From: Pseudomonas sp. ICMP 561
Lineage (GTDB): Bacteria; Pseudomonadota; Gammaproteobacteria; Pseudomonadales; Pseudomonadaceae
Direction: 5' to 3'
NCBI RefSeq assembly: GCF_002699985.1
Contig: NZ_LKBT01000004.1
Span: forward strand, 143,495-207,494
DNA length: 64,000 nt
The notes under the pieces were generated by a model. That model worked only from the letters and a program-made list of their open reading frames with translations, was not told the origin of the DNA and searched no databases. A program made the position numbers and the translations under genes. Positions 53,821 to 61,916 of this stretch are shown piece by piece. Each line of letters begins with the position of its first letter. The stretch's first letter is position 1.

Positions 53821-54160
53821 TGCACTTGCCTCACTCTGCTCAGCTTTTTTACGCCCCCGGAGGAAGCGCTCTTTTGTTGGGTCGCCGTTTATGTAGTGCG
53901 CGACGCGGGATGCTACATGAAGGCTTGACGCGTGGAAACGGAACTAAATATGTCACTTCGCGACTGAAATTTCATCGCTAGTCATCATCGGGATTCGGAT
54001 GTTCTCAAAGATGTTGCCGATTGTTCCAGATAAAAATAGAGATCGTACACAAAATGGCAGCCCGGTCATTCCCCGGCGTGAAGTTCAGGCATGCCTATAC
54101 TTGTTGCGTTGTCGTCAGCCTGACTGGCTGGTGCGGATTCAAGACCAGAAGGAGTCAGCA
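53821..54160. promoter_or_regulatory. glcB / GcvR-like divergent region
   Basis: 340 bases with no supported ORF. It holds the promoters of two divergent genes. The plus-strand open frame from 53999 runs through it but has no protein-like conservation before the GTG at 54161. Confidence 0.5.
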
Positions 54161-54679
54161 GTGGATCATCTTGTTATTACAGTATTTGCCCCCGACAAAC
54201 CCGGCCAGGTCGAGGCCATCGCCAAATGCATTGCCGACCACGGCGGTAACTGGCTGGAAAGCCGCATGTCGCACATGGCCGGACAGTTCGCCGGCATCCT
54301 GCGCATTGGCGTTGCGGCTGACGCCCATGAAGAATTGAAGAGCGCGCTGATCGAGTTGTCCGGTCGAGGCATACGCGTGTTGTTTGCCGATACCGCCATC
54401 GAAACCCCCGGCGCCTGGAAACACATCGGCATGGAGCTGGTAGGCAATGATCGCGCGGGCATCGTACGCGACATCACTCGGTTGCTTTCGGAGCAGGGCG
54501 TTAACGTCGAAAGGTTGGTCACTGAAGTCAAACCCGCGCCGATGAGCAGTGAACTGCTGTTTCACGCCGACGCGATATTGGGCGTGCCTGAATCGCTGGC
54601 GCTGGATGATCTGCAACAAGCGCTGGAAACCCTGGCGGATGATTTGATGGTGGATCTGGTGTTGCGTACGGATCTGTAG
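54161..54679 (+). CDS. GcvR-like tandem ACT-domain protein
   Basis: A 172-residue protein made of two ACT domains: HLVITVFAPDKPGQVEAIAK (about 3-80) and HIGMELVGNDRAGIVRDITR (about 90-165). This is the layout of GcvR, the glycine-cleavage repressor partner that senses glycine, and of related ACT proteins. The start is GTG at 54161, with AAGGAG seven bases upstream. A GcvR-type role would fit the glycine/one-carbon genes in the window, but gcvA is not nearby and the assignment is by domain architecture only. Confidence 0.85.
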   Translation: MDHLVITVFAPDKPGQVEAIAKCIADHGGNWLESRMSHMAGQFAGILRIGVAADAHEELKSALIELSGRGIRVLFADTAIETPGAWKHIGMELVGNDRAGIVRDITRLLSEQGVNVERLVTEVKPAPMSSELLFHADAILGVPESLALDDLQQALETLADDLMVDLVLRTDL

Positions 54680-54699
54680 GCATCGCGCCGCCCTCAACT

Positions 54700-54792
54700 C
54701 GTAGGACCGGCTTCAGCCGGGAGGGCGGTATTGCTGGCGAAAGAATTTTAATGAGTGATCCGACGCCCTCCCGGCTAAAGCCGGTCCTACGG
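54700..54792. repeat. REP pair, family B (duplicated module, copy 1)
   Basis: Inverted family B pair. Together with the following DnaA-box segment it forms a roughly 190-base module repeated at 55542-55735. Confidence 0.92.
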
Positions 54793-54895
54793 AATTGCGT
54801 GCCCCTGAGGTTATCCACTTTATTCATTAGCCTGCCTGTGGATAACCGTTGGAGAACCGTTTGCAGGCTAGACGGCTCAAGGCTTGCGAGCGGCT
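54793..54895. repeat. DnaA-box dyad module, copy 1
   Basis: GGTTATCCACTTTATTCAT then GCCTGCCTGTGGATAACC: a near DnaA box at 54811 and a perfect one on the complement at 54838-54846, facing each other, followed by GTTTGCAGGC. A second copy lies at 55634-55735. Confidence 0.8.
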
Positions 54896-55094
54896 GGTTA
54901 TTTATTGAGCAGTTGAAGCTCGTTGGCTCAGAGGCCATGCATCCAATGCTAAATCAAACCAATTTGCAGGCTATCGCCTCAGGGTTCGCGCTACGTTTCC
55001 GTTTTTCTTGAGGGAAGTTTCCGAAACAATCCCAAGCGCTTGCGGGTGAGGATTTTGGCTCCTAAGGTGCGCCGGTCGCTGTTATTTCAGTGAC
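54896..55094. other. Non-coding region before the structured leader
   Basis: No supported ORF. It probably contains the promoter of the leader RNA and small gene. I could not assign -35/-10 boxes. Confidence 0.35.
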
Positions 55095-55294
55095 GGGGTT
55101 TAGTAGCCCGTGGTTATCGCTCGTGCAGTACACCTTGAAATAGACGTCTTTGGACGTCTGATTTATGGCGGCTGTGCGCAGGGCGCTTTCGAGCGCGCCG
55201 GTGGTAACCCGGTCTACTAACCTACGCACGGCTGCCACCCTTATCGTTCAGTAGCGGTGGTTGGCGGTCTCTTTCAACATTAAGAGACTTCGAT
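55095..55294 (+). ncRNA. Structured leader RNA with predicted pseudoknot
   Basis: Pairings read from the sequence: hairpin AGACGTC/GACGTCT at 55142-55159; a 12-bp stem between 55167-55178 and 55225-55236 (two G-U pairs); a UUCG-capped hairpin GCGCT/AGCGC at 55183-55196 inside it; and 55097-55110 (GTTTAGTAG) pairing with 55208-55222 (CTACTAAC), which lies within the previous stem's loop and so makes a pseudoknot. A last hairpin, GTCTCTT/AAGAGAC (55267-55288), buries the likely ribosome site of the small gene at 55295. The build suggests a translation-controlling leader. Confidence 0.7.
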
Positions 55295-55513
55295 ATGACC
55301 GAGTTACCGGTTTCACCTTCTGACCTTGAACAATCTTTGAACCACGCCTCCCACCTGCTGCACTGCGCAGCCGTAACAGCGTACGAAAACGGCGACCGCC
55401 TGACCGGTTCGGATCGGCTTCTGGCGATGTCGGTCATGCATCTGGTGGATATGGCTCGCAGTGTTATTGATCAGTCTTTGATCAGGCTGGAGGCACCCAC
55501 CAACTGCGGGTGA
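55295..55513 (+). CDS. Small helical protein, DUF3077/DUF6124-like
   Basis: A 72-residue soluble protein: MTELPVSPSDLEQSLNHASH, then LLHCAAVTAYENGDRLTGSD and LAMSVMHLVDMARSVIDQSL. It looks like two amphipathic helices and resembles the small Pseudomonas proteins grouped as DUF3077/DUF6124, whose function is unknown; the match is from memory of the pattern. The ATG at 55295 has AAGAGA seven bases upstream, but that site lies in a hairpin of the leader. The whole unit stands between two copies of a REP/DnaA-box module. Confidence 0.78.
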   Translation: MTELPVSPSDLEQSLNHASHLLHCAAVTAYENGDRLTGSDRLLAMSVMHLVDMARSVIDQSLIRLEAPTNCG

Positions 55514-55541
55514 AGTATGCACACAGGTGCTACGCAAATCC

Positions 55542-55633
55542 CGTAGGACCGGCTTTAGCCGGGAGGGCGGTATTCTTGGCGAAATAAATTGGGTGAATGA
55601 TCCGACGCCCTCCCGGCTAAAGCCGGTCCTACG
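55542..55633. repeat. REP pair, family B (duplicated module, copy 2)
   Basis: Inverted family B pair, very close to the one at 54700 including its loop (GGTGAATGATCCGACGCCC against AATGAGTGATCCGACGCCC). Confidence 0.92.
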
Positions 55634-55760
55634 GAATTGCGCATTCCCTAAGGTTATCCACTTTATCCATGAGCCTGCCTGTGGATAACCTTTGGAGAAC
55701 CGCTTGCAGGCCATGTAGCTCAAGGCCTGCAAGCCATTGATCAATAAATGATCAGGCCCT
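55634..55760. repeat. DnaA-box dyad module, copy 2
   Basis: A near DnaA box TTATCCACT at 55654 and a perfect complement TGTGGATAA at 55680-55688, then CTTGCAGGCC and the palindromic TTGATCAATAAATGATCA at 55738-55754, a motif also found in the array behind the giant gene (47344-47361). Its edge supplies the rarD stop codon at 55752. Confidence 0.78.
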
Positions 55761-56639
55761 GCGCCGTAAAGTTATCCACGCATCAACGCTGTAAACCGCC
55801 AATCCCGCCCAGATGAATGCGAAGGTCACGATGGTGCTTGTCGCGAGATGTTCCTTGAAGACCAGCACTGCCAGTGCGAGCACCAGTGTCGGGCCGATGT
55901 ACTGCAGGAAGCCCAGTGTGGTGTAAGGCAGGTGTCGGGCGGCGGCGTTGAAGGCGACCAGTGGCAAGATCGTTACAGGGCCTGCGGCGGCGAGCCAGAG
56001 CGCTTCACTGGTGGTCCAGAATTCTGGTTGTGAGGTGTAGGCTGCCGGGTTGAGCAGCAGCCAGCCCACGGCGATAGGCACCAGTATCCAGGTTTCCACT
56101 ACGAGGCCGGGCAGGGCCGCGACGGGTGCTTTCTTGCGGACAATGCCGTACACCGCGAACGTTCCGGCAATCACTAGCGATACCCACGGCAGGCTGCCGA
56201 CTTGCCATAACTGCTGCGCCACGCCCGTCGCCGCCAGACTGACGGCGATCCATTGCAAACGCCGCAGCCGTTCGCCCAATACCAGCATCCCCAGCAAGAC
56301 GTTGACCAGCGGGTTGATGTAGTAACCCAGGCTGGCCTCCACCATGCGCTCGTTATTCACAGCCCACACATACACTAACCAGTTCACCGCGATCATCGAG
56401 CCGCTGAAGGCCAGCACCGCCAGACGTTGTGGGTTGTCCCGCAATTCGCGCCACCAGCCGGGGTGTTTCCAGAACATCAGCAGCAACGAGCCGAATACCG
56501 CCGACCAAAGCACTCGATGGACGATGATTTCCACCGATGGCACGTCGGCGATGGCTTTGAAGTACAGCGGAAACAAACCCCAGATGGTGTAGGCACTGAG
56601 CCCGAGAATGTACCCGCGTCGCGGGTTGACGGCTGGCAT
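55752..56639 (-). CDS. rarD: RarD-type EamA transporter
   Basis: A 295-residue inner-membrane protein of the drug/metabolite transporter superfamily with about ten hydrophobic spans. RarD-branch features include GYILGLSAYTIWGLFPLYFK at the start, NWLVYVWAVNNERMVEASLG, YYINPLVNVLLGMLVLGERL and LGFLQYIGPTLVLALAVLVF. RarD relatives were linked to chloramphenicol sensitivity, but the natural substrate is unknown. The ATG at 56639 (MPAVNPRRGY) was chosen over the open frame to 56756, which runs into a REP. Confidence 0.93.
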   Translation of the reverse strand: MPAVNPRRGYILGLSAYTIWGLFPLYFKAIADVPSVEIIVHRVLWSAVFGSLLLMFWKHPGWWRELRDNPQRLAVLAFSGSMIAVNWLVYVWAVNNERMVEASLGYYINPLVNVLLGMLVLGERLRRLQWIAVSLAATGVAQQLWQVGSLPWVSLVIAGTFAVYGIVRKKAPVAALPGLVVETWILVPIAVGWLLLNPAAYTSQPEFWTTSEALWLAAAGPVTILPLVAFNAAARHLPYTTLGFLQYIGPTLVLALAVLVFKEHLATSTIVTFAFIWAGLAVYSVDAWITLRRRA

Positions 56640-56717
56640 GTTGGGTCCTGTTGGCAGGTGGTGGATTCTTATGAGTCTGGTGATGCGTGGATCTATTATT
56701 TGCCCGGAATCAGACCT

Positions 56718-56785
56718 CTGTGGGAGCGTGGCTTGCCCGCGATAAGGACACCGCAAATATCAGACCCATCGCGTCCAAGCCTTCC
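56718..56785. repeat. Degenerate REP pair, family G
   Basis: Left unit GTGGGAGCGTGGCTTGCCCG at 56720; the right side (CGCGTCCAAGCCTTCC at about 56770) is a decayed complement. Confidence 0.7.
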
Positions 56786-56804
56786 ATGTAAATCTCATTC
56801 CACC

Positions 56805-56894
56805 CGTAGGAGCGCGCTTGCCCGCGATGAACGATGACACGGTATTACTGACTCACCGAGGTGACTGATTCGCGGGCAAGCCACGCTCCCACAG
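56805..56894. repeat. Chimeric REP pair, C/G
   Basis: The left arm is family C (GTAGGAGCGCGCTTGCCCG) but the right arm is the complement of a family G type (CGGGCAAGCCACGCTCCCAC). The two arms still pair across most of the stem. Confidence 0.85.
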
Positions 56895-57007
56895 GTTGGC
56901 GCTGATCTTAAGTTCATGATGGACCGTGGGACCGACCGGAGTGGCGCTCCACTTAATTCGGGAAGACGGTATTTCAGGCCGTAAAAAGGCGGCGAATGTA
57001 CCGGCCT

Positions 57008-57070
57008 CTTCGCGAATGAATTCGCTCCCACGAGAATTGGGTTTGCGAGCCAACATGGAATTTTCCACAT
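57008..57070. repeat. Partial composite repeat, copy 3
   Basis: CTTCGCGAATGAATTCGCTC then CCAACATGGAATTTTCCACA matches the right half of the composite element at 39700-39760 with several changes. No REP is embedded in this part; REP units lie just to the left. Confidence 0.6.
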
Positions 57071-57089
57071 ACAGATCGCGTTTCCCCAT

Positions 57090-58064
57090 TCAAAACAACT
57101 TCAGCGGCTCCTCGTTAAGCGCCGACAGTTGCTCACGCAAAGCCAGGATCTGGTCACCCCAGTAACGTTCGGTGCCGAACCACGGAAAGCTGTGCGGGAA
57201 CGCCGGGTCGTCCCAGCGGCGGGCCAGCCAGGCGCTGTAATGCATCAGACGCAGGGCGCGCAGCGGTTCGATCAGGGCCAGTTCACGCGGGTTGAAATCA
57301 TGGAATTCGTTATAGCCGTCCATCAGCTCCGAGAGTTGTCCGAGGCATTCCTGACGATCGCCGGCCAGCATCATCCAGATGTCCTGCACAGCAGGGCCCA
57401 TGCGGCAATCGTCGAGGTCGACGATGTGGAACATCTCGTCGCGGGCCATCATATTGCCGGGGTGACAGTCACCGTGCATGCGGATGTTCTGATGCGGCGT
57501 GGCTGCGTAGGCATCTTCGACGCGCTTGAGCAGATCCTTCGCCACTGACTCGTAAGCAGGCAACAAGCTGCGCGGGATGCAGTCGTTCTGCAGCAGGAAG
57601 TCCAGCGAGTTCTGACCAAAGTTCTGCACCGCCAGCGCTTCACGGTGCTCGAAAGGTTTGGTCGCGCCAACGGCGTGGATACGCCCGAGCAACTGGCCCA
57701 GACGATACAACTGATCAAGGTTGCCCGGCTCTGGCGCACGGCCGCCGCGGCGAGGGAAGAGGGTGAAGCGAAACCCTGCGTGTTCGAACAGCGTCTGCCC
57801 GTTATGCACCATGGGGGCGACGACCGGGATATCGACGTTCGCCAGTTCGAAGGTGAAGCTGTGTTCTTCAAGGATGGCTTCGTTGGTCCAGCGCTGCGGC
57901 CGGTAGAACTTGGCGATCAACGGCTGGCCGTCTTCGATGCCGACCTGATAAACGCGGTTCTCGTAGCTGTTGAGCGCAAGGATGCGGGCGTCACTGAGAA
58001 ACCCGATGCTTTCAACGGCATCAAGGACCAGGTCTGGCGTAAGTGTTGCGAACGGGTGGGCCAT
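57090..58064 (-). CDS. srkA: Stress response kinase A (YihE/RdoA family)
   Basis: A 324-residue cytosolic Ser/Thr kinase of the aminoglycoside phosphotransferase fold. The catalytic loop is MHGDCHPGNMM and the metal-binding VDLDDCRMG follows; LIAKFYRPQRWTNEAILEEH contains the ATP-site lysine. E. coli SrkA counters MazEF-mediated death under stress. The ATG at 58064 (MAHPFATLTPDLVLDAVES) has AGGAG seven bases upstream. No DsbA gene is adjacent here, unlike in enterics. It is divergent from the LacI regulator. Confidence 0.94.
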   Translation of the reverse strand: MAHPFATLTPDLVLDAVESIGFLSDARILALNSYENRVYQVGIEDGQPLIAKFYRPQRWTNEAILEEHSFTFELANVDIPVVAPMVHNGQTLFEHAGFRFTLFPRRGGRAPEPGNLDQLYRLGQLLGRIHAVGATKPFEHREALAVQNFGQNSLDFLLQNDCIPRSLLPAYESVAKDLLKRVEDAYAATPHQNIRMHGDCHPGNMMARDEMFHIVDLDDCRMGPAVQDIWMMLAGDRQECLGQLSELMDGYNEFHDFNPRELALIEPLRALRLMHYSAWLARRWDDPAFPHSFPWFGTERYWGDQILALREQLSALNEEPLKLF

Positions 58065-58250
58065 GCTAACTCCTGCGCGCAGCAGGCTGCCGCGTCGGCC
58101 CGTGATGGTAGCGCAGACGGGCAGGGCATGGGGCTTTAGCTTCGCCGCAAAGTTGCGCACTGCAATCAAACTGTCATCACCTGTTAGCTGTAACGAAATA
58201 TTGAATCGTTAATGTCGCCGCCAATGAGATCGATCTCAAGGCGAGCGAAC

Positions 58251-59270
58251 GTGAGTGATTTAAAAGAAGTAGCACGACTGGCAGGGGTTTCGCGGGCGAC
58301 TGCCGCGCGGGCCTTTGCATCCCCTGACGTCGTGCGCCCGACTACTCGCGATCAGGTGTTCGAGGCCGCCCGTCAGTTGGGTTTTCGGCCCAATCGCTTG
58401 GGGCGTCAGTTGCGCCTGCAAACCACCAATCTGATTGGTGTGATCGTGCCCAACCTCCTCAACCCTGTCTTCGCGGAGCAGTTCCAGGCCATGGAGCGTG
58501 CTGCGCGTTTGAAAGGCTACAACCTGCTGTTGGCAACGACTGATTACAGCAGCGAGCGCGAAAGCGCCGTGGTTGAAGAGTTACTGCGTCAGCGGGTCGA
58601 TGGCCTGGTGCTGACCGTGACCGACGCCGAGAGCAATCGGGTCCTGCAAAGTCTGGTCAACGAAGACACGCCGTTCGTGCTGGCTTATCACCAGCCGGGC
58701 AATCCTGATTACAGCGCCGTGTCTGTGGATAACCGCGCGGGCATGGCGCTGGCGACACGCTACTTGCTCGACTCCGGGCATCGCCGCATCGGCATGGTGG
58801 CCGGTCCCGCGTTGCAGTCGGACCGTGCCCGTCTGCGTTACGCCGGGTATTGCGAGGCCATGGTCGAGGGGGGGCTGGATAGCCTGCCGGTGATTGAAAT
58901 GCCTGCGCATACCCAGGCTGATTTCGCCGCTATCGAGCCTTTGCTGCGCGGCCCCAACCGGCCCAGCGCTTTGGTTTGCTCCAACGATTTGCTGGCGATC
59001 AGCCTGATCGCCGAACTGCGTCGCAACGGCTGGAGCGTGCCCGGCCAGCTTTCAGTGATCGGCTTCGATGGCATCGCCCTCGGCGCCCAGATGCACCCGA
59101 CGCTGTGCAGCGTCGTGCAACCCATCGCGGAGCTGGCCAGCACCGTGATCGATCAGCTCCTGGCACAGATTGCCGGTGCCGCTCCGATTTCCCATTGCCT
59201 GCCTTGCCATATCCGGCCGGGTGAAAGTACTCAGCCCTACGAGGAGATGCTTCATGATCCGCTTCAGTAA
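58251..59270 (+). CDS. LacI-family regulator
   Basis: A 339-residue repressor-type protein. The N-terminal helix-turn-helix reads DLKEVARLAGVSRATAARAF and the hinge LGRQLRLQTTNLIGVIVPN. The periplasmic-binding-protein-like ligand domain follows (DGLVLTVTDAESNRV, RIGMVAGPALQSDRARLRYA, PSALVCSNDLLAISLIAELR, VIGFDGIALGAQMHPTLCSV). The start is GTG at 58251 (SDLKEV); an ATG at 58224 is the alternative. Its 3' end overlaps the binding-protein gene by 17 bases, so it is co-transcribed with the transporter it probably controls. Confidence 0.93.
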   Translation: MSDLKEVARLAGVSRATAARAFASPDVVRPTTRDQVFEAARQLGFRPNRLGRQLRLQTTNLIGVIVPNLLNPVFAEQFQAMERAARLKGYNLLLATTDYSSERESAVVEELLRQRVDGLVLTVTDAESNRVLQSLVNEDTPFVLAYHQPGNPDYSAVSVDNRAGMALATRYLLDSGHRRIGMVAGPALQSDRARLRYAGYCEAMVEGGLDSLPVIEMPAHTQADFAAIEPLLRGPNRPSALVCSNDLLAISLIAELRRNGWSVPGQLSVIGFDGIALGAQMHPTLCSVVQPIAELASTVIDQLLAQIAGAAPISHCLPCHIRPGESTQPYEEMLHDPLQ

Positions 59271-60258
59271 AACCCTGGCAGCGCTGCTGCTGTGCGGTGC
59301 GGCCAGTCTGGCTCAGGCCGCTGAAACCGCCATCTGTTACAACTGCCCGCCAGAGTGGGCGGACTGGGGCACGCAACTCAAGGCAATTGCCGAGACGACA
59401 GGCGTGCAAGTGCCGCTGGACAACAAGAACTCCGGCCAGTCGCTGGCGCAATTGGTCGCCGAGAAGGCAGCGCCGGTTGCCGACGTGGTGTATTACGGCG
59501 TCACTTTCGGTCTGCAGGCGCAGAAAGCGGGCGTGGTGGGCAGCTACAAACCAAAAGGCTGGGATCAGATTCCGGCCGGCTTGAAAGACCCTGAAGGTCA
59601 CTGGTTCGCGATCCATTCCGGCACCTTGGGCATCATGGTTAACGTCGATGCACTGGGCGGTCTGCCGGTGCCGCAAAGCTGGGCAGATCTGCTCAAGCCT
59701 GAGTACAAAGGCATGGTTGGCTATCTGGATCCGTCCAGCGCCTTTGTTGGTTATGTGTCTGCGGTGGCGATCAACCAGGCCATGGGCGGCACGCTGGATG
59801 ATTTCAAACCGGCCATCGATTACTTCCAGAAGCTGGCGAAAAACTCGCCGATCGTGCCGAAGCAAACCGCGTATGCGCGGGTGCTGTCCGGTGAATTGCC
59901 GATCCTCGTCGATTACGACTTCAACGCCTATCGCGCTCGCTACAAAGACAAAGCCAATGTCGCTTTCGTGATCCCCAAGGAAGGCAGCATCAGCGTGCCG
60001 TACGTGATGAGCATTGTGGATAACGCACCGCATCGCGCCAACGCTGAAAAGGTGCTGGATTTCACCCTGTCCGATCAAGGCCAGTCGTTGTGGGCGAAGG
60101 CTTATTTGCGTCCGGTGCGTGACGTGAAAATGCCTGCGGATGTGGCAGCGCAGTTTCTGCCGGACAGCGATTACGCCCGGGCTGGCGTGGTTGATTACGA
60201 ACACATGGCCGCCGTGCAGGAAGCATTCGCAGCGCGCTATCTGAGTGAGGTCAAGTAA
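59254..60258 (+). CDS. ABC transporter substrate-binding protein
   Basis: A 334-residue periplasmic binding protein of the iron/thiamine/phosphonate-type family 1. The signal peptide MIRFSKTLAALLLCGAASLA ends at QAAET. The ligand domain has NSGQSLAQLVAEKAAPVADV, GLPVPQSWADLLKPEYKGMV and SGELPILVDYDFNAYRARYK. GAGGAG precedes the ATG at 59254, inside the end of the LacI gene. First transporter gene of a four-gene importer. The ligand cannot be told from sequence; the linked phosphodiesterase suggests an organophosphate or phosphonate. Confidence 0.92.
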   Translation: MIRFSKTLAALLLCGAASLAQAAETAICYNCPPEWADWGTQLKAIAETTGVQVPLDNKNSGQSLAQLVAEKAAPVADVVYYGVTFGLQAQKAGVVGSYKPKGWDQIPAGLKDPEGHWFAIHSGTLGIMVNVDALGGLPVPQSWADLLKPEYKGMVGYLDPSSAFVGYVSAVAINQAMGGTLDDFKPAIDYFQKLAKNSPIVPKQTAYARVLSGELPILVDYDFNAYRARYKDKANVAFVIPKEGSISVPYVMSIVDNAPHRANAEKVLDFTLSDQGQSLWAKAYLRPVRDVKMPADVAAQFLPDSDYARAGVVDYEHMAAVQEAFAARYLSEVK

Positions 60259-61125
60259 GTGACCGCTTCGGTTCTGAAAGCTCAGGGCGTGACGTCGGCC
60301 AGGCGCGCATGGTCGCGTCTGCGTCCGACCGCGGCCTGGGCGCTGGCTCCGGCCGCAGCCGTGTTGTTTGCCTTCTGGTTGCTGCCGTTGGCGCACCTGA
60401 TTTTGCTGGGCGGCGAAAGCCGCGATGGCAGCGCGGGTTACTGGCAGGTGCTGAGCAGTGCGCAGTATCTGGGCAGCCTTGCCCAGACCTGCGTGTTGGC
60501 AATCGTCGTTACGCTGGCGGCTTTGCTGGTCGGTGGTATCAGCGGCGTGTTCCTCGCCCGGCAACGGTTTTTCGGTCGTTCGGCGCTGGTGGCTCTGCTG
60601 ACTTTTCCACTGGCGTTTCCCGGCGTGGTCGTAGGGTTTCTGGTGATTCTGCTGGCCGGTCGCCAAGGCTTGTTTGCGATGCTGGGCATGGAGCTGGCCG
60701 GTGAGCGCTGGATCTTCGCTTATTCGCTGACCGGACTGTTTCTGGGCTACCTGTACTTCTCGATTCCGCGTGTGATTCTCACCGTGATGGCGGCCTGTGA
60801 AAGTCTGGATCGTAGCCTTGAAGAAGCTGCGCACTCCTTGGGCGCCGGTCATTGGCGAGTAGTGTGCGACGTGATCGTGCCGGGCCTCGCGCCTGCGCTG
60901 GTGTCCTGCGGAGCGATTTGTTTCGCGACTTCAATGGGCGCGTTCGGTACTGCGTTCACGTTGGGCACACGGCTCAACGTCACGCCCGTCGCGATCTACA
61001 ACGTGTTCACCAACTACGCCAACTTCGCCGTCGCTGCTGCGCTGTCCGTGGTGCTGGGCGCGTTGACCTGGGCCGTGTTGCTGCTGGCTCGGCGCCTGGT
61101 GAAAAACTCGGGGACTGTCCTGTGA
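60259..61125 (+). CDS. ABC transporter permease 1
   Basis: A 288-residue inner-membrane permease with about six spans and the ATPase-contact loop EEAAHSLGAGHWRVVCDVIV (EAA motif). It opens with GTG at 60259, directly after the binding-protein stop, and its stop overlaps the next permease start (GTGA at 61122). The span ALVALLTFPLAFPGVVVGFL is typical of FbpB-like permeases. Confidence 0.93.
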   Translation: MTASVLKAQGVTSARRAWSRLRPTAAWALAPAAAVLFAFWLLPLAHLILLGGESRDGSAGYWQVLSSAQYLGSLAQTCVLAIVVTLAALLVGGISGVFLARQRFFGRSALVALLTFPLAFPGVVVGFLVILLAGRQGLFAMLGMELAGERWIFAYSLTGLFLGYLYFSIPRVILTVMAACESLDRSLEEAAHSLGAGHWRVVCDVIVPGLAPALVSCGAICFATSMGAFGTAFTLGTRLNVTPVAIYNVFTNYANFAVAAALSVVLGALTWAVLLLARRLVKNSGTVL

Positions 61126-61916
61126 AGCGCTCATCGCTGTTCGTCATGCAATTGCTGTTTACCCTGTTGGTCTGCGCGTTCATGTTGGTGCCGGTGCTGT
61201 TGTCATTACTCGCTGGCCTGACGCGCAATTATTTTCAGGGCGTGTCGAGTGGATTGACCTTCGACTGGTTGATCCAGGTCTGGCAGGCCTATTCGCCGAC
61301 GGTCTGGTTGTCGATCCAGTTGGCCGTGGCCTGTGCGGTGTGCGTCTGCGTGATTGGCGTACCGGCCGCGTATGCCTTGGTGCGGATGAACAATCGCTTC
61401 AGCCGGGCCTTCGAAGAGTTGATGGTTTTGCCAGTGGCCATGCCCGGTCTGGCCAGCGCACTGGCGTTGCTGCTGACCTACGGCCAGTTCGGCGGGTTTC
61501 GCAGCAGCTGGTTGTTCATTCTGGTGGGCCATGTGCTGTTCACTTTGCCGTTTCTGGTTCGTCCGGTGATGGCGGTCATGCAGCGTCAGCAACTGCCGGT
61601 ACTGGAAGAGGCTGCGGCCAGTCTGGGCGCAGGACCGTTCAAGCGATTCTTCAGCGTCGTGGTGCCTAACTGCCGAGCCGGGATTCTGGCCGGGGTGTTG
61701 ATGGTCGTCACCTTGTCGTTGGGTGAGTTCAACCTGACCTGGATGCTCCACACGCCGATGACCAAAACCCTGCCGGTAGGTCTCGCCGACAGCTACGCGT
61801 CTGCGCGGCTGGAAGTTGCCAGTGCCTACACCCTTATTTTTCTGTTGATGATCGTGCCGCTGTTGATCGCGTTGCAGGCCATCAGCGCCCGTCTTTCCCG
61901 TGGAGAGAGTCGATGA
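61122..61916 (+). CDS. ABC transporter permease 2
   Basis: A 264-residue permease with about six spans and an EAA loop, EEAAASLGAGPFKRFFSVVV. It starts with GTG at 61122 (MKRSSLFVMQLLFTLLVCAF) and ends over the ATPase start as ATGA. The frame is open far upstream, but that part lies within permease 1. Confidence 0.92.
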   Translation: MKRSSLFVMQLLFTLLVCAFMLVPVLLSLLAGLTRNYFQGVSSGLTFDWLIQVWQAYSPTVWLSIQLAVACAVCVCVIGVPAAYALVRMNNRFSRAFEELMVLPVAMPGLASALALLLTYGQFGGFRSSWLFILVGHVLFTLPFLVRPVMAVMQRQQLPVLEEAAASLGAGPFKRFFSVVVPNCRAGILAGVLMVVTLSLGEFNLTWMLHTPMTKTLPVGLADSYASARLEVASAYTLIFLLMIVPLLIALQAISARLSRGESR

